Assembly: GCA_019187225.1 (NCBI GenBank)
Contig: JABAQQ010000022.1
Coordinates: 1-64,000 of the forward strand
DNA length: 64,000 nucleotides
Origin: Saprospiraceae bacterium
Lineage (GTDB): Bacteria > Bacteroidota > Bacteroidia > Chitinophagales > Saprospiraceae
Direction: 5' to 3'
Position 1 is the stretch's first letter. Every line of letters begins with the position of its first letter. The position numbers were made by a program, and so were the translations under genes. Of this stretch, positions 27,095 to 35,541 are shown piece after piece. The notes beneath the pieces are model-generated. The model had not been told where the DNA came from. It saw nothing but the letters and a program-made list of their open reading frames with translations, and did not search any database.

Positions 27095-27377
27095 AAATCA
27101 GTGTTTTATCTGCTTCGATGTAAGGTTTCACATAAGGCGAAAGCCCGTCGGACGTGAGTAAATCAACCTTCTTTCCGAGCAATTCTTCTAATTCCGGCTG
27201 CATCCCGAAAAACACCAGCCCGGTTTTCTGCGTGTAATCCAACTCTACCAAAATATCAACATCGCTTTTGCGATCAGCTTCGCCCCGTGCGTAAGAGCCG
27301 AACAGATAGGCCTTCAGAACGGGTTTGTCCTGAAAGTAGGCCGCGATGGCTTTGAGTTTTTGTTTGGACAATCGCAT
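27072..27377 (-). CDS. MNT-type minimal nucleotidyltransferase (MntA-like antitoxin)
   Basis: A 101-residue nucleotidyltransferase-fold protein. The motif GSYARGEADRKSDVD gives G27-S28 and the metal-binding D39/D41. Proteins of this type neutralise HEPN toxins by AMPylation in characterised MNT/HEPN systems. The ATG at 27377 is preferred because upstream sequence belongs to a CACAGAG-type repeat. Its 3' end overlaps the decayed HEPN gene. This is one of three full MNT genes in the nuo region. They differ clearly in sequence, so they are not recent copies of one another. Confidence 0.88.
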   Translation of the reverse strand: MRLSKQKLKAIAAYFQDKPVLKAYLFGSYARGEADRKSDVDILVELDYTQKTGLVFFGMQPELEELLGKKVDLLTSDGLSPYVKPYIEADKTLIYERKTRR

Positions 27378-27387
27378 GGCGAATTGT

Positions 27388-27505
27388 TTTTGATTTTTAA
27401 CACAGGGTGCGCCGAGTTCGGCACAGAGGTTCACGGAGTTGATTATCAAAAATTTAGCCTTTGTGGCGCTCTGTATTTTTCCTCTTTTTCTCTGTGTTTG
27501 AATTT
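27388..27505. repeat. CACAGAG/CTCTGTG-type repeat upstream of the MNT gene
   Basis: The 240-nt gap 27378-27617 contains AACACAGGG, GGCACAGAGG and TCACGGAG on one side and CGCTCTGTA and TCTCTGTGTTTGAA on the other, forming an imperfect hairpin. The same motif family borders the GxxExxY gene at 36484-37241. No gene is seen in the gap. Confidence 0.6.
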
Positions 27506-27617
27506 GGGTTTGCTGGGGTTTCGTTTGGCCGCTGACTGAAGTTCGGCGGTTACAAGATGGTAGATGTTTTGGAGTAATAATCTAGTTGAGGCTTGAGGGT
27601 AGAAAAATTCGTAGTTA

Positions 27618-28550
27618 TTAACTCTTTAATTTTGAAATGAAAGGCGAAAGGGCTTTTTCAAGGCGGATCATGGCATCAATCAATTCATCAGCAACTTTTT
27701 CCCATGTATCACCGTCTCGGTAGCCTCCATTTTCAAAATAGGCTGCAATTCTGCAAGCCCTTTTATTTTCAAGCAGTTCCCATGAAAGGGGACCTCCATA
27801 AATGTCTTCAATCTTGTCCTTATTTTTAAGTAATTCTTCAAAAATCCTCTTGTTTAGGGCTTCGCTGTCTTTTCCTTTGTCAATATACAATTCTGCCCTT
27901 GTTTCATGTTCTCCTACAACATAATTGTATCCTAAACCTGAAATGCCAGCCCCTGTTCCTATCCAATTTGCTGTCCCCGGCGTTATCCCCGAATGAAGTT
28001 TAGTCTTAGTTTTCGCTTTCTCTAAAAGAAATGTCCAAAAGTCTTTCCTAAGGTGGTGGCGTTCAGCATATTCTTTTTTTGTTTTACCAGCCGCCTTGGC
28101 TTCCTCGCTCGGCCCTACGATTAGGGTAAGCAGTGGTGCAGGTTCAGAATTTCCAATCTTAATCCCTTCGATTTTCAGAAGATAAAAATCTGCTAATCGA
28201 GTTTCGTTCAACCAAGCAATTGCTTTGATGTGCTCTTGGCGAGGTTCTGAAACAATCCAGATTGCTCGACTTGCGCCAACAGAAGCCAAATAAGTAATGA
28301 CTTTTCCCAAGTGGTCATGGTTGCTTTTATCCAATTGATTTTCAATGACGACCAAGTTGCCATTTTCGTCTTCTGCAACCAAGTCAACATTGAAATTACC
28401 TGTACTTTGCTCTCTTTCTGGACTTGAAATCAAATTGAAATCAAGGACAGAATTCAGAACATCAATATTCTCTTGAAGCCACCTTGTGAATCCCGTTGCT
28501 TCGTGCTTCCAGATTGTTCGTAGCGGTACTTTTTCGATTTTTCCGATCAT
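27618..28550 (-). CDS. DUF4268 protein with PD-(D/E)xK nuclease-like N-terminus
   Basis: A 310-residue protein. The N-terminal domain (about residues 1-150) has the nuclease-fold pattern NVDLVAED (D56) followed by VIENQLDKSNHDHLGK (E70-x-Q72), matching a D...ExQ variant of PD-(D/E)xK enzymes. The C-terminal domain (about 165-305, with KDFWTFLLEKAKTKT and ELYIDKGKDSEALNKRIFEEL) fits DUF4268. Similar genes are scattered through mobile and defence-rich regions, so a DNA-targeting defence role is inferred, not shown. It lies between nuoL and an MNT/HEPN pair. Confidence 0.8.
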   Translation of the reverse strand: MIGKIEKVPLRTIWKHEATGFTRWLQENIDVLNSVLDFNLISSPEREQSTGNFNVDLVAEDENGNLVVIENQLDKSNHDHLGKVITYLASVGASRAIWIVSEPRQEHIKAIAWLNETRLADFYLLKIEGIKIGNSEPAPLLTLIVGPSEEAKAAGKTKKEYAERHHLRKDFWTFLLEKAKTKTKLHSGITPGTANWIGTGAGISGLGYNYVVGEHETRAELYIDKGKDSEALNKRIFEELLKNKDKIEDIYGGPLSWELLENKRACRIAAYFENGGYRDGDTWEKVADELIDAMIRLEKALSPFISKLKS

Positions 28551-28568
28551 GGATTAGGATTTGAATTT

Positions 28569-30476
28569 TCACACAAACAACGTCAACAACAACAGCACCG
28601 CTCCCGCCACCATTCCAAGCAGGTAGTATTCAATATTCCCATTCTGCAATTTCCGAAACTCGGCCCCCAACCGCTGCACTCCTGCGCCGATGCCGTTCAC
28701 GAGGCCGTCTATCCCCTGAATATCAACGTAGTAATGCAGGAAACGCGAGAGTTTTTGAATGGGGCGCACGAACAGGAAGTCGTAAATTTCATCCACATAA
28801 AACTTGTTCGCAATTACTCTTGTCAGACCGGTTTGTTCGGCATCCGGTACCGGGAGGTTCGACTTTTTGCCATAGATAAAATACGAAGCGATAATGATAG
28901 CCACTGCCAGCGAAGTAGTGAAGGTCATCAGTGTCCACTCCGTCGAAGGTTCGAGGTGCAATTCGGCCATCGGGATTACCGCAGTGCCCGAAGCGCCCAT
29001 CCCCGAAAACCAATGCGCTAACCATTGATCATTGCCGAGGTGCAGGAAGTGCGGCGTGTTCAGAAAACCGCCCACGACCGAAAGCACCGCCAGAATGACG
29101 AGCGGCACGGTCATCACCGCCGGGCTTTCGTGGAGGTGGTGTTTTTGTTCCGAAGTGCCGCGAAACTCGCCGAAAAAGGTGACGTAGAGCAGGCGGCACA
29201 TATAGATCGCTGTGAACATCGCGCCCAAACCGGCCAGTCCCCACCAGAGTTTGCCGCCGTTCGCCCAGGTGAAGGCGAAAATTTCATCTTTCGAGAAAAA
29301 GCCCGACAGCAGCGGGAAACCGGAAATGGCGAAGGTGCCAATCAGGAATACCCAAAAAGTAATGGGCATTGCCTTTCGCAGGCCACCCATGTTGCGGATG
29401 TCTTGTTCTCCACCCATGCCGTGAATCACCGAGCCCGCCGCGAGGAAGAGCAGGGCTTTGAAAAATGCGTGCGTGGTGACGTGAAACATCGCGCTGGCGT
29501 AAGCGCCCATGCCGAGCGCCACGAACATCAGGCCCAATTGAGACACCGTGGAATAGGCCAGCACTTTTTTGATGTCGTTTTGCCGGAGGCCAATAATCGC
29601 TGCGAAAATGCAAGTGATGAGACCGATTACGGCCACGAACTGCATGGCATCAGGCGATAGCGAGTAGAGCGGGTTGCAACGTGCCACGAGATACACGCCC
29701 GCCGTCACCATCGTAGCGGCGTGGATGAGTGCGGAGACGGGCGTCGGGCCGGCCATGGCGTCGGGCAACCAGGTGTAGAGCGGGATTTGGGCGCTTTTGC
29801 CCATCGCGCCGATGAAAAGTAGCAGGCAAATAGCGGTCACCACGCCTGCTTCCAGGCGTACCGTCGGTAAAGCGCCAAATATATCCGAATAGTTGATACT
29901 ACCAAAGGTTCTGAATATCAGGAAAATACCGATCAACAGCCCCAAGTCGCCGATGCGGTTCATGATGAACGCCTTGTTCGCCGCCTTGACGTATTCGCGG
30001 TTTTTGTTCCAGAACCCGATGAGCAGGTAGGAGCACAAGCCCACGCCTTCCCAGCCGAAAAACAGCATCAGGAAATTGTCGCCCATCACCAGCAGCAGCA
30101 TCGAAAAAATGAACAGGTTGAGGTAGGCGAAAAACTTCCAGAAGGCCTCGTCGTCGTGCATATATCCGATGCTGTACACGTGGATCAGGAAACCCACGCC
30201 CGTGACAATCAGCATCATCCACACGGAAAGATGGTCCACAAGGAAGCCGAAATTGACCGCGAGGCTATCCACCGTGAAGAAATTGTACAGCACCGAGTGA
30301 ATCGCTCCGCTCGCGGCGACCTGGTTGAAACACGCCACGCTCAGCAGGAACGAAGCCAGCAAAGTGCCGGAGCCAATGAAGCCGACGACACTTTTCGGCA
30401 GGCGGCTGCCGAACAAGCCGTTGACAAGAAACCCGATGAAGGGCAGGAAGGGGATGAGTGGTATGAGTTGGTTCAT
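28569..30476 (-). CDS. nuoL: NADH-quinone oxidoreductase subunit L
   Basis: A 635-residue proton-channel subunit at the distal end of the complex I membrane arm. About 16 hydrophobic helices are visible. Landmarks are FFGWEGVGLCSYLLIGFW near residue 140 (conserved Glu), TWLPDAMAGPTPVSALIHAATMV near 240 and AYSTVSQLGLMFVALG near 310; a long C-terminal helical extension is present (about 490-635). The sequence is intact. A perfect 31-bp inverted repeat occupies the gap before the start codon. Confidence 0.96.
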   Translation of the reverse strand: MNQLIPLIPFLPFIGFLVNGLFGSRLPKSVVGFIGSGTLLASFLLSVACFNQVAASGAIHSVLYNFFTVDSLAVNFGFLVDHLSVWMMLIVTGVGFLIHVYSIGYMHDDEAFWKFFAYLNLFIFSMLLLVMGDNFLMLFFGWEGVGLCSYLLIGFWNKNREYVKAANKAFIMNRIGDLGLLIGIFLIFRTFGSINYSDIFGALPTVRLEAGVVTAICLLLFIGAMGKSAQIPLYTWLPDAMAGPTPVSALIHAATMVTAGVYLVARCNPLYSLSPDAMQFVAVIGLITCIFAAIIGLRQNDIKKVLAYSTVSQLGLMFVALGMGAYASAMFHVTTHAFFKALLFLAAGSVIHGMGGEQDIRNMGGLRKAMPITFWVFLIGTFAISGFPLLSGFFSKDEIFAFTWANGGKLWWGLAGLGAMFTAIYMCRLLYVTFFGEFRGTSEQKHHLHESPAVMTVPLVILAVLSVVGGFLNTPHFLHLGNDQWLAHWFSGMGASGTAVIPMAELHLEPSTEWTLMTFTTSLAVAIIIASYFIYGKKSNLPVPDAEQTGLTRVIANKFYVDEIYDFLFVRPIQKLSRFLHYYVDIQGIDGLVNGIGAGVQRLGAEFRKLQNGNIEYYLLGMVAGAVLLLLTLFV

Positions 30477-30490
30477 CTTTTTATCGCGGG

Positions 30491-30560
30491 AATGGATTTG
30501 AAACCGGGAGTTGAAAAATTTTTGAAGGAAAATTTTTCAACTCCCGGTTTCAAATCCATT
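30491..30560. repeat. Perfect 31-bp inverted repeat between nuoK and nuoL
   Basis: Arms 30491-30521 and 30530-30560 are exact reverse complements (containing AAACCGGGAGTTGAAAA) around an 8-nt loop. The hairpin ends 14 nt upstream of the nuoL start codon. There is no T-tract on the minus strand, so it is not a standard terminator. It could slow or stabilise the nuo mRNA, or be a repeat element. Confidence 0.9.
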
Positions 30561-30679
30561 TACAGATTTAAGTTGATGGCGTTTGTTTTTGAACAACTTT
30601 AAAAACTTTTAGAACCCCTTGTTGTCTTCTCTTTTTTTGACGATACGGACGACTTTTTCCATGTTCCGGCGTACATTCT

Positions 30680-31000
30680 TTAATTTCTCAATTTATCCAG
30701 CAAGGCAATGTCCGTGCTTTTCGTATTCCGGTAAATCATCACCAGAATGCCCAGCCCGACCGCCGCTTCAGCCGCCGCGACGACCATGATGAAAAACACC
30801 ATGATTTGCCCTTGTGCGTCGTTGAGGTAGGTGGAAAAAGCGGCCAGCAGGAGGTTCACGGCGTTGAGCATGAGTTCGACGCACATGAGCACGACGATGG
30901 CGTTGCGCCGAATGAGCACGCCGAACACGCCGACGACGAACAGCACTGTGCTGAGCCAGACGTAGTAGTCAATGGGGACGGATTTTATCGTTTCGAGCAT
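30680..31000 (-). CDS. nuoK: NADH-quinone oxidoreductase subunit K
   Basis: A 106-residue subunit with three hydrophobic helices. It carries the two conserved membrane glutamates in VLMCVELMLNAVNLLLAAF (helix 2) and VVAAAEAAVGLGILVMIYRN (helix 3), which lie in the proton path of the E channel. Size is normal. It is separated from nuoJ by an unrelated gene (31045-31626) and from nuoL by a ~200-nt gap with the inverted repeat at 30491-30560. Confidence 0.95.
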   Translation of the reverse strand: MLETIKSVPIDYYVWLSTVLFVVGVFGVLIRRNAIVVLMCVELMLNAVNLLLAAFSTYLNDAQGQIMVFFIMVVAAAEAAVGLGILVMIYRNTKSTDIALLDKLRN

Positions 31001-31044
31001 GATTTTTTATTTGCGAGTTATCTGACTAAAACATGATTTTTTGT

Positions 31045-31626
31045 TTAAAATGGCTTTTTTGAAGCCCAAATGAGGTTTCCGTCAAAGTCAATTTTGTATT
31101 TTTCGTATTCAAAGTCGGTCAATTCGATATAGTCCGAATGTATGACAAGGGAGTTCTCGTCCTTTAATGTAACAAACATATCCCGACCGCTAAATTTCCA
31201 TTTCGGGTTTCCGTTTTTATCGAGCCGGGTGATTTCCAATTCTCCATGAACCAGGTAATCTTCCTCTAATTTGAAGATTTGAAAACACGTTGCCGGGTCG
31301 GCTTGGGTTTTCCATTTGAGTTCCAAATTCGGGAGCGACAAACAAAAAACCGTGTCGCTGCAACAAACTACCAGCCGGTCATTCTCCAGAATTATCGAAG
31401 TTTTATGAGGGCTTGTTTTGCCGCCTGTTCCGAGTAAAACGCAGCCGTTTATGGCCTGGTCATCTTCGTCTTCGTAAATTTTGATTCCATGTTTCCACCA
31501 GCCACCCCTTTCGCCCGTTGAAAAATACTGTTTTGGATAATTGAAAATGTTGTCTGTCGAGGCGTAATTGTAATTCGGATCATCAAATATTTCGATTGTG
31601 AAACCTTCCCATTTGTATTTGTTCAT
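31045..31626 (-). CDS. Hypothetical protein inserted between nuoJ and nuoK
   Basis: A 193-residue soluble protein that I do not recognise. It is rich in Trp, Asp and Lys and seems all-beta: segments such as DRLVVCCSDTVFCLSLPNLELKWKT and ITRLDKNGNPKWKFSG look like propeller or WG-type strands, and the C-terminus reads YKIDFDGNLIWASKKPF. There is no signal peptide or membrane helix. It is co-oriented with nuo, 31 nt downstream of nuoJ. Lone proteins of this sort can be immunity proteins, but nothing here proves it. Confidence 0.6.
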   Translation of the reverse strand: MNKYKWEGFTIEIFDDPNYNYASTDNIFNYPKQYFSTGERGGWWKHGIKIYEDEDDQAINGCVLLGTGGKTSPHKTSIILENDRLVVCCSDTVFCLSLPNLELKWKTQADPATCFQIFKLEEDYLVHGELEITRLDKNGNPKWKFSGRDMFVTLKDENSLVIHSDYIELTDFEYEKYKIDFDGNLIWASKKPF

Positions 31627-31657
31627 GGTTGAAGAAGATAGTAGTATGGGGAAAACC

Positions 31658-32158
31658 TTACACCTTCAAATCCCTCTTCCCCACCAGTACCGCCCCCACC
31701 ATTGCGGCCAGAAACAAAATCCCTGCAATCTCGAACGGCACCACGAAGTCGGTGAACAACGCCTTGCCGAGGTTTTCCACCAGCCCGACCGAGCCATCGG
31801 CAGTTTCGGGAATATTCACCTGTATACTGCCGCGCAGGGCGCCCACCAGCGTCACCAGTAAAAGCCCTGCTGCGATGGCTGCGCTCAGTTTCCAGCCGTT
31901 CGATTTTTGCGGCTCGGTGTCGGCATTCAGGTTGAGCAACATCAGCACGAAAAGGAACAGCACCATGATCGCCCCGGCATACACGATGATGTGCACGACG
32001 GCGAGGAATTGCGCGTTGAGCAGCACGTATTGCCCGGCTATCGAAAAGAAAGTAAGGATCAGGTAGATAACGCTGTGCACGGGGTTCCTGGTGAACACCA
32101 TGAGCAATGCGGTGATGACTGAAATGACCGCCAGGGTCAGGAAAATGTAGAGCGTCAT
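31658..32158 (-). CDS. nuoJ: NADH-quinone oxidoreductase subunit J
   Basis: A 166-residue membrane subunit with five hydrophobic helices. FSIAGQYVLLNAQFLAVVHIIVYAGAIMVLFLFVLMLL (about residues 38-75) is the conserved core of the family, including the glycine hinge YAGAI in helix 3. It is normal in length. The Ca2+/Na+ antiporter gene separates it from nuoI, and a hypothetical gene separates it from nuoK. Confidence 0.95.
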   Translation of the reverse strand: MTLYIFLTLAVISVITALLMVFTRNPVHSVIYLILTFFSIAGQYVLLNAQFLAVVHIIVYAGAIMVLFLFVLMLLNLNADTEPQKSNGWKLSAAIAAGLLLVTLVGALRGSIQVNIPETADGSVGLVENLGKALFTDFVVPFEIAGILFLAAMVGAVLVGKRDLKV

Positions 32159-32191
32159 GTTGTTGGTTTCGCTTTGCGCAAAGGTCGGAAT

Positions 32192-33142
32192 TCAGGAGAC
32201 AATCAGGTAAAGCAAATAAGTGAAATAAATACCGGTAAAAATAACACCCTCTACGCGGGTTACGACGGATTTTGAGAGTGTTCGTGTTGACAAAAAAAGC
32301 AGGACGCTTGCGCCGATGTTCATAAAAGCGTCCACGTTCAATTGGGCGGCATTGTACGACAGCGGCTGAATGATACCACTCACGCCGAGGATAAAAAAGG
32401 TGTTGAAAATGTTGGAGCCCACCACGTTGCCTACTGCGATATCGGCTTTCTTCTTCAAGGCGGCGATGATGGAGGTAGCCAGTTCGGGCAGTGATGTGCC
32501 GACTGCGACAACCGTTAGGCCGATCACCCGGTCGCTGATGCCGAATTGGTGGGCCATTCCGCTGGCGCCGTCTACAAACCATTTGCCTCCCAAAAACAAA
32601 CCGAGCAAGCCGGCAACAATAAATGTGACGGATTTCCAGGTCGGCAAGAGCAGGACATCTTCCGTGTCATCGGGCGATCGTTTGGCAATTTCAAAGGTAT
32701 AAACCAGGAAAATGCTCATAAAACCCAATAATACCAACCCGTCGGAGCGCGAAACCACATTTGCGCTGTTGCCGTCGAGCCACGTGTCGTTGGCCATGAT
32801 GAGCAGCACCAGCGCAGCCAGCAAACTCAGCGGAATTTCCTTCCACGTGGTACCGTGATGTACTTTCAGGGGGTAAATAGTGGCTGCAATTCCCAGGATC
32901 AGCAGGATATTGGCAATGTTGCTGCCCAGGATGTTGCCGATGGCGATGTCGGTTTTACCATCGAGCGTCGCAAAAAGGTTGGCAACCAGTTCAGGGGCAG
33001 AAGTGCCGAATGCCACTATCGTCAATCCGATCACCAGGTCCGGTACCTTCAGGCTTTTTGCCACCGACGAAGCGCCTTCCACAAGCCACTTCGCGCTGTA
33101 AAGCACCAAGACCAAGCCGACTGCCAACCAGAGAAAGTCCAT
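32192..33142 (-). CDS. Calcium/sodium antiporter (CaCA family, YrbG-like)
   Basis: A 316-residue, 10-helix cation exchanger from the ATG at 33142. The two inverted alpha-repeats are clear: FGTSAPELVANLFATLDG with GNILGSNIANI (about residues 40-80), and GTSLPELATSIIAALKKK with GNVVGSNIFNT (about 190-235). Their acidic residues bind the cation. It exchanges Ca2+ for Na+ or H+ across the inner membrane. Its placement between nuoI and nuoJ is unusual. Base use and quality are like the neighbours and no decay is seen. Confidence 0.9.
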   Translation of the reverse strand: MDFLWLAVGLVLVLYSAKWLVEGASSVAKSLKVPDLVIGLTIVAFGTSAPELVANLFATLDGKTDIAIGNILGSNIANILLILGIAATIYPLKVHHGTTWKEIPLSLLAALVLLIMANDTWLDGNSANVVSRSDGLVLLGFMSIFLVYTFEIAKRSPDDTEDVLLLPTWKSVTFIVAGLLGLFLGGKWFVDGASGMAHQFGISDRVIGLTVVAVGTSLPELATSIIAALKKKADIAVGNVVGSNIFNTFFILGVSGIIQPLSYNAAQLNVDAFMNIGASVLLFLSTRTLSKSVVTRVEGVIFTGIYFTYLLYLIVS

Positions 33143-33185
33143 TGTAATTGAAGTAATTAGGTGTCGATTTCTGACAGGTGCCAAG

Positions 33186-33746
33186 TTAGGAAGCCAATTC
33201 GACTGCCTTTTTCTCGGTGAGGTGCTTTTGTCGAACGGTCACATCCACCCGTTTTTCCGGTTCCACGCCTTCCACGAGCAGGTCCTTTCCGAAAATGAAA
33301 TTCTGCCGTACGTAGTCCGCCGGAACGATGCGGTCGGTCAGGAAAATCGCCTCCTTCGGGCAGGCTTCTTCGCACAGGCCGCAAAAGATGCAGCGCAGCA
33401 TATTGATCTCATACACGGCTGCGTATTTCTCTTCCCGGTAAAGGTTCTCCTCGCCTTTTTTGCGCTCAGCGGCCTCCATCGTGATGGCTTCCGCCGGGCA
33501 GGCTACAGCACATAAGCCACAGGCCGTACAGTTTTCGCGGCCCTGCGCGTCGCGTTTGAGCACGTGCCAACCGCGGTACACCGGCGCGAAGGGGCGTTTT
33601 ACTTCCGGGTAGTTCAGCGCGTTTTTCTTCCGGAAAAAATGCTTGATCGTCGTCCACATTCCCGCCAGCACAGCGGGCAGGTAAATGCGCTCCCAGAAGG
33701 ACATTTTTTTGTTGACGACGTTTTTCGAGCGGTTGGTGAGTTGCAT
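33186..33746 (-). CDS. nuoI: NADH-quinone oxidoreductase subunit I
   Basis: A 186-residue peripheral-arm subunit with two [4Fe-4S] clusters (N6a, N6b). Cys ligands are C73/C76/C79 with C83 in CTACGLCAVACP, and C118/C121/C124 with C128 in CIFCGLCEEACP. An N-terminal amphipathic part (about 15-40) packs on the membrane arm. The ATG at 33746 is used; an internal ATG at codon 15 is possible. It lies 37 nt downstream of nuoH. Confidence 0.95.
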   Translation of the reverse strand: MQLTNRSKNVVNKKMSFWERIYLPAVLAGMWTTIKHFFRKKNALNYPEVKRPFAPVYRGWHVLKRDAQGRENCTACGLCAVACPAEAITMEAAERKKGEENLYREEKYAAVYEINMLRCIFCGLCEEACPKEAIFLTDRIVPADYVRQNFIFGKDLLVEGVEPEKRVDVTVRQKHLTEKKAVELAS

Positions 33747-33783
33747 ATTTAATGTGCGAATGTGGTCAATGTGTGAAATGTGG

Positions 33784-34818
33784 TCAATTTGAAAACAACA
33801 ACACCCCCGCTCCCGTCAGCACCATATTCAGAATCGCCAGCGGGATGAGCGATTTCCAGCCGAGGCGCATCAGTTGGTCGTAGCGGAAGCGCGGGATTGT
33901 CCAGCGGATCCACATGAACACGAAGATGAAGAAGAAGGTCTTGGCCAGCAGCACGATCGGTCCCATGAGGCCGCCCAACCATCCCGGATCAATGCCGGGG
34001 AAATTGTAGCCGCCAAAGTAGAGCGTCGAGATGACCGCGCAGGAAATGAACATGTTGATGTATTCCGCGAATAAATAAAAACCGAGTTTCATCGAACTGT
34101 ATTCCGTGTGGTAGCCGCCGATGAGTTCCGTTTCACATTCGGCCATGTCGAAGGGGGCGCGGTTGCATTCGGCGAGGCTGCACACAAAAAATATAAGGAA
34201 GCCGAGCGGCTGATACCAGATGTTCCAGTTGAACCCCGCCTGCTGTGCAGCCATTTCTTTCAGGCTCAGGGTGCCGGTGAGCATCACTACGGCGATGATG
34301 GCAAGTCCCATTGCCAGTTCATAAGAAACCATCTGTGCCGACGCGCGGATGGCGCCGTACAGCGAATATTTGTTGTTCGATGCCCAGCCGCCCACCATGA
34401 TGCCGTAAACGCCCAGCGACGTGAAGCCCATAATGTAAAGGATGCCGATGTTGAGGTCGGCGACTTGCAGGTCAACGGGAGTGCCGAATAATGTGAGTTG
34501 GGTGCCCCAGGGAATGACTGCGCTCGTCATCAATGCCACGAACATAAATGCTCCCGGCGCGAGGATATATAGCCAGCGCTCGGCAGCATTGGGCATGAAG
34601 TCCTCCTTGGTGAACATCTTCGCGCCATCCACCAAGGGTTGCAGCAAGCCGAACGGTCCCGCGCGGTTAGGGCCCAGGCGGTCTTGCAGGAAGGCGGCGA
34701 CTTTGCGTTCACCGTAAGTGGAGTAAGCGGCCACCCCCAGCGTAAGTCCGAACAACACAAGGATGAGGATGATCTTTTCAGTCAGCAATGCGAGGGTGAT
34801 GAGTAAAAGTGCGGTCAT
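33784..34818 (-). CDS. nuoH: NADH-quinone oxidoreductase subunit H
   Basis: A 344-residue, eight-helix membrane subunit forming the quinone-binding junction. Signature segments are ERKVAAFLQDRLGPNRAGP (about residues 37-55), SYELAMGLAI near 170, CSLAECNRAPFDMAECETEL near 213 and RWTIPRFRYDQLM near 310. The sequence is intact. Its start is 8 nt from the stop of a Uma2-like gene, so it is likely translated from the same message by coupling. Confidence 0.96.
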   Translation of the reverse strand: MTALLLITLALLTEKIILILVLFGLTLGVAAYSTYGERKVAAFLQDRLGPNRAGPFGLLQPLVDGAKMFTKEDFMPNAAERWLYILAPGAFMFVALMTSAVIPWGTQLTLFGTPVDLQVADLNIGILYIMGFTSLGVYGIMVGGWASNNKYSLYGAIRASAQMVSYELAMGLAIIAVVMLTGTLSLKEMAAQQAGFNWNIWYQPLGFLIFFVCSLAECNRAPFDMAECETELIGGYHTEYSSMKLGFYLFAEYINMFISCAVISTLYFGGYNFPGIDPGWLGGLMGPIVLLAKTFFFIFVFMWIRWTIPRFRYDQLMRLGWKSLIPLAILNMVLTGAGVLLFSN

Positions 34819-34826
34819 AGCGCGTC

Positions 34827-35474
34827 TTATTGTTGAATATCAGGGTTAATGCCTTCTTCTGCTAAGTATTTTCCGATGTTGAAAGAGACGCCTTCGATGA
34901 GTTCTATATCTTTATCCCAATCAATGATCTGCCAGTTTTTATCAGGTTCAGCGACGATTACTTTTTTACTTTTCGACATTACCCAGATGAGTTTTCGTGT
35001 GCCGAATTCAAATAATTTTTTGGTTTTCAGACCGATAAACTGCATGTCGCTCATATTGCCTTCTTCCCATTCAGCCTGAACATCAATTTTGATGACGCAA
35101 TAAGCAGGGACATCGACATACTTAGTCGTTATTTTTTCGGCGGTCAATACTTTGCGTTCGAAGACGGAAATGTCGAGTGAAAAATTATTGCGATGACCGA
35201 GGTGATTGCCAGTTTCACCGGAGAAAATCCTGTATTTTTTCCGGTCTAATTTGTTGAGCACCTGATAAGTAAAATACTCAATAAGAAAGGCCTGTAATCC
35301 GCTGTACCCCGTAATGTCTTCAAAAGTTTTTTTACCACTTAATACTTGCCGGTAGCCCTGATAATAGAATTTCTTCCCGTCAATGATTTCTTTGACCAGG
35401 TAATCAGGCACCTTCCGCTTGCGCGCGGGTGGGCGACCTTGTTGTTCGACTGCTTGTGCTGCTTGCATATCCAC
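34827..35474 (-). CDS. Uma2-like (DUF820) putative restriction endonuclease-fold protein
   Basis: A 215-residue protein of the Uma2 family. After VPDYLVKEIIDGKKFYYQGY come FSGETGNHLGHRNNFSLDISVF (about 84-105, acidic D101) and YCVIKIDVQAEWEE (about 125-138), which fit the PD-(D/E)xK core, then KTKKLFEFGTRKLIWVM and a conserved end QIIDWDKDIELIEG. Family members are numerous and widespread in cyanobacteria and Bacteroidota. A nuclease fold is predicted but function is unproven. It is the only gene between nuoG and nuoH. Confidence 0.85.
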   Translation of the reverse strand: MDMQAAQAVEQQGRPPARKRKVPDYLVKEIIDGKKFYYQGYRQVLSGKKTFEDITGYSGLQAFLIEYFTYQVLNKLDRKKYRIFSGETGNHLGHRNNFSLDISVFERKVLTAEKITTKYVDVPAYCVIKIDVQAEWEEGNMSDMQFIGLKTKKLFEFGTRKLIWVMSKSKKVIVAEPDKNWQIIDWDKDIELIEGVSFNIGKYLAEEGINPDIQQ

Positions 35475-35541
35475 AAAAGTAGTTTTTATTTCGGCGAAAA
35501 TTCCATTTTATAGAAAAGTCGTCTTTCTCAACTCATCATGC

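Noticed and set aside
30998-31046. Duplicated CATGATTTTTT near the nuoK start as an insertion footprint
   Set aside because: Both copies lie on the same side of the 31045-31626 gene and are short and A/T-rich, so they do not bracket it.
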